From positions 1-34,319 of the forward strand of contig MKTN01000067.1 in NCBI GenBank assembly GCA_001898235.1: 34,319 bases of DNA, read 5' to 3'. This document shows positions 18,237-26,900 of the stretch, piece by piece. The notes below the pieces were generated by a model, which had not been told where the DNA came from, searched no databases, and saw nothing but the letters and a program-made list of their open reading frames with translations. Numbering within the stretch: the first letter of the stretch is position 1; each line of letters opens with the position of its first letter. A program made the translations under genes and the position numbers. This DNA comes from Gammaproteobacteria bacterium 39-13. Its GTDB lineage: Bacteria > Pseudomonadota > Gammaproteobacteria > Berkiellales > Berkiellaceae.

Positions 18237-18953
18237 TTATCCACATTGTAAAAAATTGTTTAATATCATAGACCCTACTTTTCCAGACCGCTCGGGATGG
18301 AACTGTGTTCCATAAAAATTACCCTTGGCCACAATCGCGGAAAATTCAACACCATAGATGCAACTTGCTACTGTATGTTCAACTACAGGTGCTGCAAAAC
18401 TATGGACAAAGTAAACGTGATCTAATTGTGTTATTCCATTGAGTAAAAAATGCTCAGGTTGCTTCATGATTAATTTATTCCATCCCATATGCGGCAAAGG
18501 ATAGCCATCTTGAGGCAATTTATTCACGCTTTGCGGAAAAACCCCCATCCCTGCTACATCGCCTTCAGCACTGCTATCAAATAATATTTGCATACCAGAG
18601 CAAATCCCCAATACAGGTTGCTGACAGTTAAGAATCGTTTGAAGTAAACCTTTTTCCTGCAGTTGCCCCATTGCTCTTTTTGCCGTAGAAACTCCAGGAA
18701 TAATGACATGGGAAGCTTTTGTAATGACTTTGGGATCTGCCGTTAAAGAATATGTCTTACCTAGGCGCTCTAAGGCAAATAATACTGAAGCCACATTGGT
18801 ACCACAGCCATCAATGACTGCTATCCCCGTCTCAGATGATTTTTCGGTGTTGTTGCCTTCGCCATTCTCACAACAGTCATGTATTTCGTATACGCTCCTG
18901 TTGCTCGAAGGCTCGGCTCCTAACCCAAAAGTCATCTGCTTTGGGTATGTCAT
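18237..18953 (-). CDS. hisH: Imidazole glycerol phosphate synthase glutaminase subunit (HisH) with repeat-derived N-terminal extension
   Basis: A class I glutamine amidotransferase supplying ammonia to HisF. HisH proper begins at about residue 44 (IAVIDGCGTNVASVLFALERLG) and keeps the key motifs: VIIPGVSTAKRAM, nucleophile Cys in GICSGMQ, PLPHMGWN, YFVHSFAAP, and the catalytic His/Glu in FHPERSG. The first ~42 residues have no counterpart in normal HisH. Residues ~5-41 are encoded by an ERIC-like palindromic repeat lying in frame. The ATG at 18953 overlaps the hisB stop (ATGA), and no usable start lies at the HisH-proper boundary, so the repeat is probably translated; the ATG of residue 7 is the only other candidate start nearby. 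Confidence 0.93.
   Translation of the reverse strand: MTYPKQMTFGLGAEPSSNRSVYEIHDCCENGEGNNTEKSSETGIAVIDGCGTNVASVLFALERLGKTYSLTADPKVITKASHVIIPGVSTAKRAMGQLQEKGLLQTILNCQQPVLGICSGMQILFDSSAEGDVAGMGVFPQSVNKLPQDGYPLPHMGWNKLIMKQPEHFLLNGITQLDHVYFVHSFAAPVVEHTVASCIYGVEFSAIVAKGNFYGTQFHPERSGKVGSMILNNFLQCG
18833..18940. repeat. ERIC-like palindromic repeat, copy C, inside the hisH coding region
   Basis: The ends pair as CAGATGATTTTTCGG against the reverse complement of CCAAAAGTCATCTGC. The interior (TTGCCTTCGCCATTCTC, CATGTATTTCGTATAC, GTTGCTCGAAG) lines up well with the copy at 28884-29010. On the hisH coding strand it reads in the same orientation as copy A and is open throughout in the hisH frame. Confidence 0.75.
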
Positions 18954-20023
18954 AATGCCCCCTTAGTACTGGGAATGCCTTTATCAATACATTGAAATGC
19001 TTGGCGTAAACTACGGCCTACTGCCTTAAATATTCCTTCTACCATATGATGCGTATTCTCACCGGTGACACTAATATGTAATGCTGCCCCAAGATTTTGC
19101 GCTAACGATCGGAAAAAGTGTGGCACACACTCAGTAGAAAGCTCACCTACTTTATCTCGGGAAAATTGACCTTGAAAACTGAAATAGGACCGCCCACAAA
19201 TATCAATCGCTACCTGCGCCAAAGCTTCATCCATTGGCAAAACAAAACCATATCGTCCTATTCCCTTTTTATCTCCCAACGCTTGCTGTAAGGCTTGTCC
19301 CAAAGCAAGTGCGGTATCCTCAACTGTATGGTGATCATCAATTTCGGTATCCCCACGCACATTGGCTTCTAACCCAAAGCCACCGTGCTTGGCAAGTTGC
19401 GCTAACATGTGATCAAAAAATGGAATGCCTGTTTCGATGATAATTTTATCGTTACTATCCAAATCAACGGTAATATCGATATCGGTTTCTTGCGTTTTGC
19501 GTACCACACGAGAGCGGCGTGCTGCTTTGGTGATAGTGTTTACAATGTCCTGCCAAGTAAACAAGGGATCTTTACCAATTTGAAGCCCCTTAATACCCAT
19601 TTTTTTAGCAAGTTCTATGTCTGTATCCCTATCACCAATCACAAAAGAATAATTACAATCCATTTCTTGAGAAGATAAATAATCTAATACAAGATTCACC
19701 TCAGGTTTGCGACAATTGCATTTGTCTTCAGGAAAATGCGGACAAATGCGCACAGCCTGAAAATCTATTCCTTGTGAAGAAAATAATTCTAACATCATCT
19801 CATGCACAGGCCAAAAATTCTCTTCAGGAAAACTGTATGTTCCTAAACCATCCTGATTAGTCACCATAATGAATTGATATCCGGCCTCTTTTAATGACAA
19901 TAATGCAGGGACGACACCTGGCATTAAAGCAAGTTTTTCCAGCTTATCGACTTGTTTATCTGCTGGCTCAATAATTAAGGTGCCATCTCTATCAATGAAG
20001 AGATATTTTTGCTGTTTTTTCAT
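18950..20023 (-). CDS. hisB: Bifunctional histidinol-phosphatase / imidazoleglycerol-phosphate dehydratase (HisB)
   Basis: The N-terminal HAD phosphatase domain has FIDRDGTLI with the nucleophile and acid Asp, MVTNQDGLGT, a Zn-binding CPHFPEDKCNCRKP loop and VIGDRDTDIELA. The C-terminal dehydratase domain has GIPFFDHML, DDHHTVEDTALALGQAL and GENTHHMVEGIFKAVGRSLRQA with Mn-binding His clusters. Length is ~357 residues, as in E. coli. I start at the ATG at 20023, 18 bases past the hisC stop with AAGG eight bases upstream. The frame stays open upstream to 20116, but that part is Cys/Lys-rich and inside hisC. Confidence 0.96.
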   Translation of the reverse strand: MKKQQKYLFIDRDGTLIIEPADKQVDKLEKLALMPGVVPALLSLKEAGYQFIMVTNQDGLGTYSFPEENFWPVHEMMLELFSSQGIDFQAVRICPHFPEDKCNCRKPEVNLVLDYLSSQEMDCNYSFVIGDRDTDIELAKKMGIKGLQIGKDPLFTWQDIVNTITKAARRSRVVRKTQETDIDITVDLDSNDKIIIETGIPFFDHMLAQLAKHGGFGLEANVRGDTEIDDHHTVEDTALALGQALQQALGDKKGIGRYGFVLPMDEALAQVAIDICGRSYFSFQGQFSRDKVGELSTECVPHFFRSLAQNLGAALHISVTGENTHHMVEGIFKAVGRSLRQAFQCIDKGIPSTKGAL

Positions 20024-20040
20024 CGTATTAACCTTGATAT

Positions 20041-21105
20041 CTAACCTGTGACAGCTGCAAGTACATTTAACAACTTTTCGTTTTGACTTGGTAACCCTAC
20101 ACTCAGACGTAAACAATCATGAAGTTGTGATTTATCGTTAAATTTTCGCAACATAAACCCCTGCTCAACACAATACCAATAAATCTTATTAACATCATCA
20201 CATTGCATCAGCAGAAAATTTGCCTGGCTAGGCCATATTTTTTTAACAAAAGCAAACTTTGATAGCTTTTCTTGCAAAAATGCTCTTTGGGTTTTCACAA
20301 TTTCAATATATCCTTTAATTCTTTCAATGTTTTCCCAAGTGGTGGCTTGCATTGCAGCTTTGAGCGTAAATTGTGAAACAGGAAAAGGGGGCAATAAAGC
20401 TTGTAAAAATTTAATCAGTTTTTTTTCTGCAATCGCTACACCACACCGGATCCCGGCTAACCCAAAAGCCTTAGAAAGCGTTCGCAATATGACTAAATTG
20501 CTTACCTGTTCTATTTTGCTTGTCATGCTCATCGTATCTGAAAATTCTATATAGGCTTCATCCACAACGACGATAGCTTGAGTAGACACTTTCTCTGCCA
20601 GTGCTAAAATTTCTTCAGCAGGAATCAGGTTTCCTGTTGGATTGTTGGGTGAGCAAATAAAAATAATTTTAGTTTTAGAATTAATACTTTTTTCTACTGC
20701 GGTTTTATTCCAACTAAAATCTGCGTCCAATGGCACATCAATGATTTTTGCACCTTGAAGCTTTGCACTCACGCCATACATACTAAAGGTCGGCGAGCTA
20801 ATGATGACTTCATCGCGAAAGGGGTGACAAAATAATCTCATTAAAGCATCTATGCCATCATCACTCCCGCGTGTCAAAATAAGATTTTCTTGGGAAACAC
20901 CATAATAATTAGCCAATTGGCACATCAATGCTGGCGGGTTAGGCAAGGGGTAACGATTGATCCCTTGTATGGCCATCTGCTCACAGGGATCCCAGGGTAA
21001 TTCATTCATATCCAACCAAATACCATTTTGATTTCCCTGGCGATCGATGGGATAAGGCTGAATGTCTTTTAAATCCTGTCTAACCAATTGCTCAATATTA
21101 GTCAT
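20041..21105 (-). CDS. hisC: Histidinol-phosphate aminotransferase (HisC)
   Basis: A fold-type I PLP aminotransferase converting imidazole-acetol phosphate to histidinol phosphate. Visible motifs are LDMNELPWDP, TRGSDDGIDAL, CSPNNPTGN, VVDEAYIEF and LRTLSKAFGLAGIRCG with the PLP-binding Lys, and LRLSVGLPSQN near the end. AGGAGG sits six bases before the ATG at 21105, so the upstream in-frame extension to 21153 is rejected. It overlaps the end of hisD by eight bases. Confidence 0.96.
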   Translation of the reverse strand: MTNIEQLVRQDLKDIQPYPIDRQGNQNGIWLDMNELPWDPCEQMAIQGINRYPLPNPPALMCQLANYYGVSQENLILTRGSDDGIDALMRLFCHPFRDEVIISSPTFSMYGVSAKLQGAKIIDVPLDADFSWNKTAVEKSINSKTKIIFICSPNNPTGNLIPAEEILALAEKVSTQAIVVVDEAYIEFSDTMSMTSKIEQVSNLVILRTLSKAFGLAGIRCGVAIAEKKLIKFLQALLPPFPVSQFTLKAAMQATTWENIERIKGYIEIVKTQRAFLQEKLSKFAFVKKIWPSQANFLLMQCDDVNKIYWYCVEQGFMLRKFNDKSQLHDCLRLSVGLPSQNEKLLNVLAAVTG

Positions 21106-22402
21106 TGCTCGCCTCCTGTAGACGCACCGTGACTGCATTTTCGTGTGCCCCAAGTTGCTCTATTACAGCAAGGCACTGGGCATAAGGTCCCAATTTTTTT
21201 AATCCAGCTTTGGTTGCTTCTTGGATCCCTACTCTTTTCATAAAATCTAATACCGATAAACCGCTCCACATCCTCGTTGCGCCCGCAGTGGGTAACACAT
21301 GATTAGCCCCTGTCACATAATCACCTAAGGTTTCAGGCGTCCATTTTCCTAAAAATACAGTTCCGGCATTATTAATCAGGGAAACATATTGTCTAGGTGA
21401 TTCTACCTGTAAGCTGAGGTGCTCGGGGCCATATTGATTGCTTATTTCTATTGCTTGATTAATATCGGCAACAATAATGGCGGCACTTTGACGCAAAGCT
21501 TCAATTGCTATTGCCTGACGTGGCAATTTTTCAATTTGAGTTTCAAGACAACGCTTTACCTCATCGACAAATGTTTCACTGAGTGATACGAGGAAAACCT
21601 GAGAGGCTTTATCATGTTCTGCTTGGGATAATAAATCTGCAGCCACAAAAGCAGGGTTAGCAGACTCATCAGCGATAATAAGAATTTCTGATGGACCTGC
21701 CGGCAGATCAATACTTACGCCGGCGGCATCTTGTGCACAAAGAATTTTTGCCTGCGTAACCCAGTTGTTTCCTGGACCAAATATCTTATCTACCTTGGGG
21801 ATAGTTTGCGTGCCATACGCCATCGCAGCAATAGCCTGCGCCCCCCCTATTTTGTAAACATTTTCAATGGCGCATTCTTGTGCTGCAACCAGTAAATAAG
21901 GATTGACACAACCATCTATAGCAGGTGGCGTACACATGACTCTAACTGAGCACCCCGCAATTCGAGCAGGAACTGCCAACATCATTACTGTGGAGACTAA
22001 AGCCGCACTCCCTCCAGGTACATACAATCCTACCTTTTCAATCGCCCGCCACTGGGTTTCACAGAGAACACCATCACGGCTGTCATAACACCAATTTTCT
22101 GGGATTTGAGATTGCGCGTAATCTCCTATTCGTTTAATGGCAAAACGAATAGCCTCCAGTTCTTTCGCTGATACTTTAGCGCGTGCCTCTTCAAAAGCTT
22201 GCGGCTCTACACGAATACTTTCTAATGTTACCTTATCAAATTGTTGCGTCAGAGTGCGTAATGCTTTATCACCTTGTACTTTGACTTCTCGAATAATCTC
22301 TTGCGTTTTCTCTTGCAAAGCGTCTTTGTTCTGCGATAAAGGTCTTTGTAATAATTGTTTTTTTTCTATTGCGTTAAGATTATTCCAAAATAACTTTTTC
22401 AT
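21098..22402 (-). CDS. hisD: Histidinol dehydrogenase (HisD)
   Basis: A Zn- and NAD-dependent enzyme oxidising histidinol to histidine in two steps. Its 434 residues match the usual length. Motifs are [72 protein letters not shown] with Zn ligands, YGPEHLSL, and [20 protein letters not shown] lies just before the ATG; it is 15 bases after hisG. Confidence 0.97.
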   Translation of the reverse strand: MKKLFWNNLNAIEKKQLLQRPLSQNKDALQEKTQEIIREVKVQGDKALRTLTQQFDKVTLESIRVEPQAFEEARAKVSAKELEAIRFAIKRIGDYAQSQIPENWCYDSRDGVLCETQWRAIEKVGLYVPGGSAALVSTVMMLAVPARIAGCSVRVMCTPPAIDGCVNPYLLVAAQECAIENVYKIGGAQAIAAMAYGTQTIPKVDKIFGPGNNWVTQAKILCAQDAAGVSIDLPAGPSEILIIADESANPAFVAADLLSQAEHDKASQVFLVSLSETFVDEVKRCLETQIEKLPRQAIAIEALRQSAAIIVADINQAIEISNQYGPEHLSLQVESPRQYVSLINNAGTVFLGKWTPETLGDYVTGANHVLPTAGATRMWSGLSVLDFMKRVGIQEATKAGLKKLGPYAQCLAVIEQLGAHENAVTVRLQEASND

Positions 22403-22417
22403 CTTACACCTGTATGC

Positions 22418-23296
22418 CTAAAACATCATTTTTTCAACTGGCAACACTAAGATAGCGCTTGCCCCAGCTGCACGTAATTTTTCCAAGGTACTCCAAAATA
22501 CCCCTTCACGAGAAACAACATGAACCGCTACGCGTTCATTACATTCTGCCAACGGCACAATGGTGGGAGCTTCTGAGCCAGGTAATAATTTCTTAATGTC
22601 GTTGATAGCATTTTTAGGTGCATGAAATAAAATATATTTGCTTTCTTGGGCTTGTAATACGCCGTCTATTCTTCTTAACAGCAGATCGTACACTTCCATT
22701 TTTTCTGGAGAAATCGCCTCACTGGCTTTTACTAACACTGCTTGGCTTTGTAAAATCACCATCACTTCTTTGAGATTGTTTTCTTCTAGCGTGCGTCCCG
22801 TTGACACGAGATCGCATATAGCCTCACTCATTTTTAAGCGAGGCGCTATTTCTACTGAGCCTGAGATATTAATCACTTTGGCATCAATATTGTTTTCGTT
22901 GAGGTATTTATTCAGTAAATTAGGGTAGCTCGTTGCAATACGCTTGCCTTGTAAAGAAGAGACTGTACTTTCCTTGGGACAAGCAATCGATAAACGACAG
23001 CGACCAAATCCTAGCAATTTAACGCGATCAAACACTTCGCCATTTTCAGCATTTTCTTGTTCTTGCAATACATTTTCACCAATGATGCCGAGATCGCATA
23101 CTTTATCCCGAATGAGTGTCGGAATATCGTCATCACGAACTAATAATAAATCAATCGGTAAATTTTCTGCTGAATAAAATAAGGAAGATTTAGATGAGAG
23201 TAGTTTTAATCCACAACGTTGCAATAATGCGATGGAATCTTCACTTAAACGACCTTTCTTTTGAATGGCGATGGTAAGCCTAGCGTTCGCTTGCAT
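22418..23296 (-). CDS. hisG: ATP phosphoribosyltransferase, long form (HisG)
   Basis: Catalyses the first committed step, joining ATP and PRPP. It starts RLTIAIQKKGRLSEDSI and continues with VRDDDIPTLI, DLGIIGENVL, RIATSYPNLLNKYL, the PRPP-binding ISGSVEIAPRL...AICDLVSTGRTLEENNL, and a C-terminal ACT-like regulatory domain (residues ~215-290, VAVHVVSREGVFWSTLEKL). It is therefore the homohexameric, histidine-feedback-inhibited type that needs no HisZ. The ATG at 23296 is chosen: GGAGGAG stands five bases upstream. It overlaps the regulator gene upstream by 17 bases. Confidence 0.96.
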   Translation of the reverse strand: MQANARLTIAIQKKGRLSEDSIALLQRCGLKLLSSKSSLFYSAENLPIDLLLVRDDDIPTLIRDKVCDLGIIGENVLQEQENAENGEVFDRVKLLGFGRCRLSIACPKESTVSSLQGKRIATSYPNLLNKYLNENNIDAKVINISGSVEIAPRLKMSEAICDLVSTGRTLEENNLKEVMVILQSQAVLVKASEAISPEKMEVYDLLLRRIDGVLQAQESKYILFHAPKNAINDIKKLLPGSEAPTIVPLAECNERVAVHVVSREGVFWSTLEKLRAAGASAILVLPVEKMMF

Positions 23297-23603
23297 TGTT
23301 TCTCCTCCGGAGCCTTTCATATATTAGATTGTATCCGCCCGTGCCTAATGTTAAACATCTGGCAACGCGACCAATTGTTGTTACACTTACACCTGTTTTT
23401 TCATGAATTGCACGATATGCCTCGCCTGCTTTAATCGGCTCTACCACTCGCCATCTATCTGCCATTGCTTGTCGCTCTGTGGGGGTACAGAGATCTTCAA
23501 AAAACTTTTTGGCTTCTTCTACTGAACGCAGGGATGCAATTGCCTCATACAATTGATGCTCTGATTCTTCTGTGCTTTCATTTCCTGTGTGACGTACTTT
23601 CAT
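23280..23603 (-). CDS. TrpR-family regulator (YerC/YecD-like), likely repressor of the his operon
   Basis: A 107-residue TrpR-superfamily DNA-binding protein: LYEAIASLRSVEEAKKFFEDLCTPTERQAMADRW is the family's N-terminal helical core and AYRAIHEKTGVSVTTIGRVARCL the helix-turn-helix. YerC/YecD proteins are the non-Trp branch of the family; at least the Bacillus YerC has been linked to histidine genes (from memory). It is the first gene of the his operon and overlaps hisG. The ATG at 23603 has GGGGG five bases upstream; an in-frame start at 23624 would lie in the operator. A perfect inverted repeat over the promoter suggests autoregulation, probably with a histidine-related ligand (inference). 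Confidence 0.9.
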   Translation of the reverse strand: MKVRHTGNESTEESEHQLYEAIASLRSVEEAKKFFEDLCTPTERQAMADRWRVVEPIKAGEAYRAIHEKTGVSVTTIGRVARCLTLGTGGYNLIYERLRRRNNASER

Positions 23604-23622
23604 TACTACCCCCAAAAAAAAC

Positions 23623-23654
23623 AATGTATTAACGTAATAGCACGTTAATACATT
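23623..23654. promoter_or_regulatory. Operator: perfect 13-bp inverted repeat upstream of the his operon
   Basis: AATGTATTAACGT, a 6-base spacer, then ACGTTAATACATT, with no mismatch. It covers the -10 box and likely start of transcription of the promoter for hisR-hisG and ends 20 bases before the hisR ATG. Its position fits repression by the TrpR-like regulator encoded directly downstream. Confidence 0.85.
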
Positions 23655-23678
23655 AGCTTAAGCCTCAATCAGTGTCAA
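23650..23678 (-). promoter_or_regulatory. Sigma-70 promoter of the his operon
   Basis: On the minus strand the -35 is TTGACA (23678-23673, consensus), the spacer is 17 bases, and the -10 is TAATGT (23655-23650), overlapping the first operator arm. Confidence 0.75.
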
Positions 23679-23867
23679 GCTATCTGGCCTTGCGTCCGCA
23701 AATATCCGATAAACGAGCAGGTACTGTGAAAATATAAGGTTCTACATGATGGTTGTGGTTATCCTAGACAGGGATATGATTGAAGTTGCTAATCCTTCTT
23801 AAAGTCATGTGACTACCAATTGAGATTGCTTAATTGAAAGGGGTAGCAAGTGAAAAAAAGTATGATA

Positions 23868-23897
23868 TTGTTTTGGATTCAGATCGTCATTTATAAA
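23868..23897 (+). promoter_or_regulatory. Possible promoter of the RhoGAP gene
   Basis: TTGTTT, an 18-base spacer, and TATAAA end 37 bases before the ATG. The match is moderate. Confidence 0.35.
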
Positions 23898-23934
23898 AAT
23901 TACAAACTGAGCACATCTTGGAGGGGAAAATACA

Positions 23935-25140
23935 ATGATGGATTCACCCGGTATTGAATTTGAAGGAATGTGTAAGAAGTTTACCCAGCTTTCTCTGTCA
24001 ACAGCAACCCCATTGGAAACAACAAATTATGTGCTAGATCAAGTTTTAGATCATATTGCATATAAAAATAATGCTGAAGCATTTTTAAAAACTGAAGGGA
24101 TCTATCGCATATCAGGGACTGAGAAAGCGGTACGCGAATGCTATGCTAAAATACAAAAAGATCCCAATACAGCTTTACTCAAAGATCAACCTGAAATTAT
24201 TCAAAACCCTCATAACATTGTTGGTGTTTTAAAGAAAGCGTTATTAGATACGCGTATTAAATGGTCACCCCAGGCTTTAAAAGCACTCGCAATCTTTCAA
24301 GGCGCTTTTCAAGTTAAATCTCAAGAAACTAAAGCTGAAAATCTAAACAATACAGATCTTACAGCTGCTCCCGAAGAATATAGTCCTCGCTTGTTCAGCC
24401 AATTAATTGTTGATCTTATCCAATGTGGTGCGATTGAAGAAGCAAAACTTTTGCATAACTTAACCCATTTAGGTTATTTAATTTGTCAATATCAGGCTTT
24501 CAATAAAATGACTACAAGTAATATGGCTATCGTGATGACACCATCTTTATCTGCGCTGACAATGCATCAATTGCCGGTAGATAAAAATTTATGGATGATT
24601 GCGACAGCAGAAACTATCGATCCTAAACTGGTGCAAATTGCTCCTCAAGTGCACGATACTATGATCGCTGCCTTTTCCAGCGAGGAATGCTTTGGACTTT
24701 CTTTTGACAAAATGTATTTTTCTTTTGCAAAAGCGCTTCTTGAACAAAAATTAGAACGATTTTCAAAGCCCTCATCCAAACAAAGTGTAGATAAAAGATC
24801 TTTTATCAAAAATCCCCCTGAAGGACAGCAGTTCCCTTCTCTTCGACAAAAGGTATCGAAAGAAGAAAGAATGCTAAAAACCAAAAGCATTTCTTTATAC
24901 AGTGAGGACGCATTTAAATCATATTTACACTCTGAAAGCGAGGCTGAAGATAAGGAAAACCACCGTAAGTTGCAACGCTCACCTTCTTTTCTAAATTCTT
25001 TTACATTTTCAAAAAATCCTGATAAAAAATCTCAACAAACGTCAAGCAAGCAAAATCAGGGGGAGCATCCGGAAAAAGATAAAGAAGGCTCTAAAAGTAA
25101 AATCTCTGGCTGGAAACGTTTTTTTTCGCAAAAGCACTAA
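23935..25140 (+). CDS. Eukaryotic-type RhoGAP domain protein (candidate effector)
   Basis: Residues ~28-225 follow the eukaryotic RhoGAP fold: TEGIYRISGTEKAVRECYAKI with Arg58 in the arginine-finger position, NIVGVLKKALLD with Lys100 matching the conserved lysine, and HLGYLICQYQAFNKMTTSNMAIVMTPSLS matching the helix usually written NKM..NLAIVFGPTL. RhoGAPs speed GTP hydrolysis by host Rho GTPases; bacterial GAP toxins such as YopE and ExoS have a different fold, so this looks acquired from a eukaryote (inference). Residues ~250-401 are Ser/Lys-rich and disordered with no recognised domain, possibly a localisation or secretion region. GGAGGGG precedes the double ATG. No signal peptide is seen, as expected for a type IV secreted effector. 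Confidence 0.85.
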   Translation: MMDSPGIEFEGMCKKFTQLSLSTATPLETTNYVLDQVLDHIAYKNNAEAFLKTEGIYRISGTEKAVRECYAKIQKDPNTALLKDQPEIIQNPHNIVGVLKKALLDTRIKWSPQALKALAIFQGAFQVKSQETKAENLNNTDLTAAPEEYSPRLFSQLIVDLIQCGAIEEAKLLHNLTHLGYLICQYQAFNKMTTSNMAIVMTPSLSALTMHQLPVDKNLWMIATAETIDPKLVQIAPQVHDTMIAAFSSEECFGLSFDKMYFSFAKALLEQKLERFSKPSSKQSVDKRSFIKNPPEGQQFPSLRQKVSKEERMLKTKSISLYSEDAFKSYLHSESEAEDKENHRKLQRSPSFLNSFTFSKNPDKKSQQTSSKQNQGEHPEKDKEGSKSKISGWKRFFSQKH

Positions 25141-25176
25141 ATAATAAAAACAAAGAGTACTTAATGTTCGCTTAAG

Positions 25177-25199
25177 GCAGTACCTCGTGTAGGTACTGC
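25177..25199 (+). terminator. Hairpin after the RhoGAP gene
   Basis: GCAGTACCT and AGGTACTGC form a perfect 9-bp stem with a 5-base loop, 36 bases after the stop. No U-tract follows, so termination is tentative. Confidence 0.45.
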
Positions 25200-25408
25200 G
25201 ACACTTCATTTTCTAACACTGGCAAATGAATGCATTTACATCGTTTAATTTTTAGATTTGTAAAAACTTCTTTATTTTCAATTATTTCTATTTTTTGTAT
25301 AAATTTACAGTCCACTTAAGAAATTACTTTGTTTTTGAACTAATACCAATTTATTTAGGTCACACCCTATATAGAAAACCTTGAAGACTAGTGATAAGTG
25401 GGTGGTCT

Positions 25409-26716
25409 ATGCCAGATGTGACTATAGCCAGTTTCTTAGGCTCTAAAACGACAGAAAGCATTAAAGCAATGTGCATTAACTATGATGTCGTTTTTGATGA
25501 TAAATTTATGGTAGAGCAGAATTTGTCTAAAGAGCAATTTCTCACTCACATCATGGGAAACTCCTCCACTTTTAATAAAGTCTTTCAATTAAGAACGCCT
25601 TCTCAAGGTTCTATCATGGACCAAGCACAAATTAGCGCGATGAACAGAGAAACCAATGCCAGGCATATGAAAATTAATTCCCTGATCCGCGCCGTGATGA
25701 TCCGAGATTTAACTGAAGAAGCTTTGCAAAAATTCTTGCGTCGCGAAGAAATGAAAGAACGCATGCGCGCCTTACATGATCTTATCCGTAAACTTTCTGC
25801 TGCAGAGGATGCTCGGCAATTAGCGATTTACGAAGCAGAACGCATGCAGCTTGAAGAACAAGCTCGATTTATGATGGCGATGGCAGAATATGATAGAGCC
25901 CATCATGACACGATGAAACAAATAGAGAGCTGCTTTAAATTACATGATGAATTAACGGCAAAACATGCACAATTAAAAGAAGAAAAACAACAGATCTTGA
26001 TGGAACATGCTGAACTTGTCGTTGATGACTTATCTGATGTTGACAATGTAGGCGAAACGTTTGCTGAAATATATGCAAAACAGAATAAAGAAAATCCCCA
26101 AGAGATGAAAAACTATCGTGCTGAAATGTTTGATATCAACTATAAAGTAGATAGACGAATGGATGCTTTGCACAAAGCGCATTCAGATAGAAAACAAGCA
26201 CTCAAAGGTGAAAGCCCTGTTGGTCGTCAAATGTTAACTTCATTTAATATTTCAAATGATCCGGCTTTAAAAGAAATAGAATATCAAATGAAGATGTTAG
26301 AAAGCTATAGAATAAATCAGAACAAAAAATTATTTGAAAAATATAAATTAGGAACTGCAAATGATATTCCTGAATCTGAATGGAAAAAAGTAATTAAATT
26401 TGCAAGCGAACAAGATAAATCATCTAATGGAATGGTGAAATTAAAGGAAAATAAAGAGAAAAGAATGAAAAGTAAGGATAACATTAATGATAATTTGAAA
26501 GTTGTAGAAGCAAAATTAGAGAAAGCGGGAAATATTAATGAACAGAGAAAACAAGATCATCGTGATTATATTTCACATCCTTCTCACAAAGATCAAAAGT
26601 CAGGAAATTTCACGGAAATAGAACTGGATAAATACTCCCTAGATATTTCGAACATGAGAGACAGAATGGATGCATTACTCTCAAAAACAACTCAGAAAAA
26701 ATCTAATGCCATGTAG
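25409..26716 (+). CDS. Uncharacterised coiled-coil protein
   Basis: A 435-residue protein with no recognised domain. Residues ~95-205 are strongly helical and charged, probably coiled coil (LRREEMKERMRALHDLIRKL, YEAERMQLEEQARF); the C-terminal third is Lys-rich with further coils. It shares the motif LKEEKQQILMEHAE with the 163-residue protein downstream (LKAEKQQILHEHAR), and its N-terminus (INYDVVFDDKF) loosely resembles the starts of both downstream CaaX proteins. A divergent paralog set is therefore likely. It does not end in CaaX. I prefer the ATG at 25409; a GTG at 25391 is in frame. It lies in the RhoGAP/CaaX cluster on the same strand, and an effector role is inferred. Confidence 0.7.
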   Translation: MPDVTIASFLGSKTTESIKAMCINYDVVFDDKFMVEQNLSKEQFLTHIMGNSSTFNKVFQLRTPSQGSIMDQAQISAMNRETNARHMKINSLIRAVMIRDLTEEALQKFLRREEMKERMRALHDLIRKLSAAEDARQLAIYEAERMQLEEQARFMMAMAEYDRAHHDTMKQIESCFKLHDELTAKHAQLKEEKQQILMEHAELVVDDLSDVDNVGETFAEIYAKQNKENPQEMKNYRAEMFDINYKVDRRMDALHKAHSDRKQALKGESPVGRQMLTSFNISNDPALKEIEYQMKMLESYRINQNKKLFEKYKLGTANDIPESEWKKVIKFASEQDKSSNGMVKLKENKEKRMKSKDNINDNLKVVEAKLEKAGNINEQRKQDHRDYISHPSHKDQKSGNFTEIELDKYSLDISNMRDRMDALLSKTTQKKSNAM

Positions 26717-26900
26717 CTCATTCATCTTATTTAGTTAAATAATAAGTTACAATTGTTGTAATTACCCACACTATACACTAATAATTGTCTTAATTTCATG
26801 GATAAATGTCTTTTACACAGTTATCTCATATTGACTAATATTTGTTCTATTGTATTATTAGGTGGCTAAATAATCTTCAATTGTTTTCGGAGTATTGAAA

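Noticed and set aside
20024-20116. Upstream extension of HisB (Cys/Lys-rich)
   Set aside because: It lies inside hisC; the ATG at 20023 has a proper ribosome-binding site and gives the normal HisB length.
21106-21153. Upstream extension of HisC
   Set aside because: It lies within hisD, and AGGAGG marks the ATG at 21105.
23681-23934. Possible leader peptide or attenuator for the his operon
   Set aside because: The his operon runs leftward; no His-rich short frame or terminator/antiterminator pair is visible between its promoter and hisR or hisG.
25409-26716. Possible CaaX tail on the coiled-coil protein
   Set aside because: It ends KKSNAM without a Cys at the fourth position from the end.
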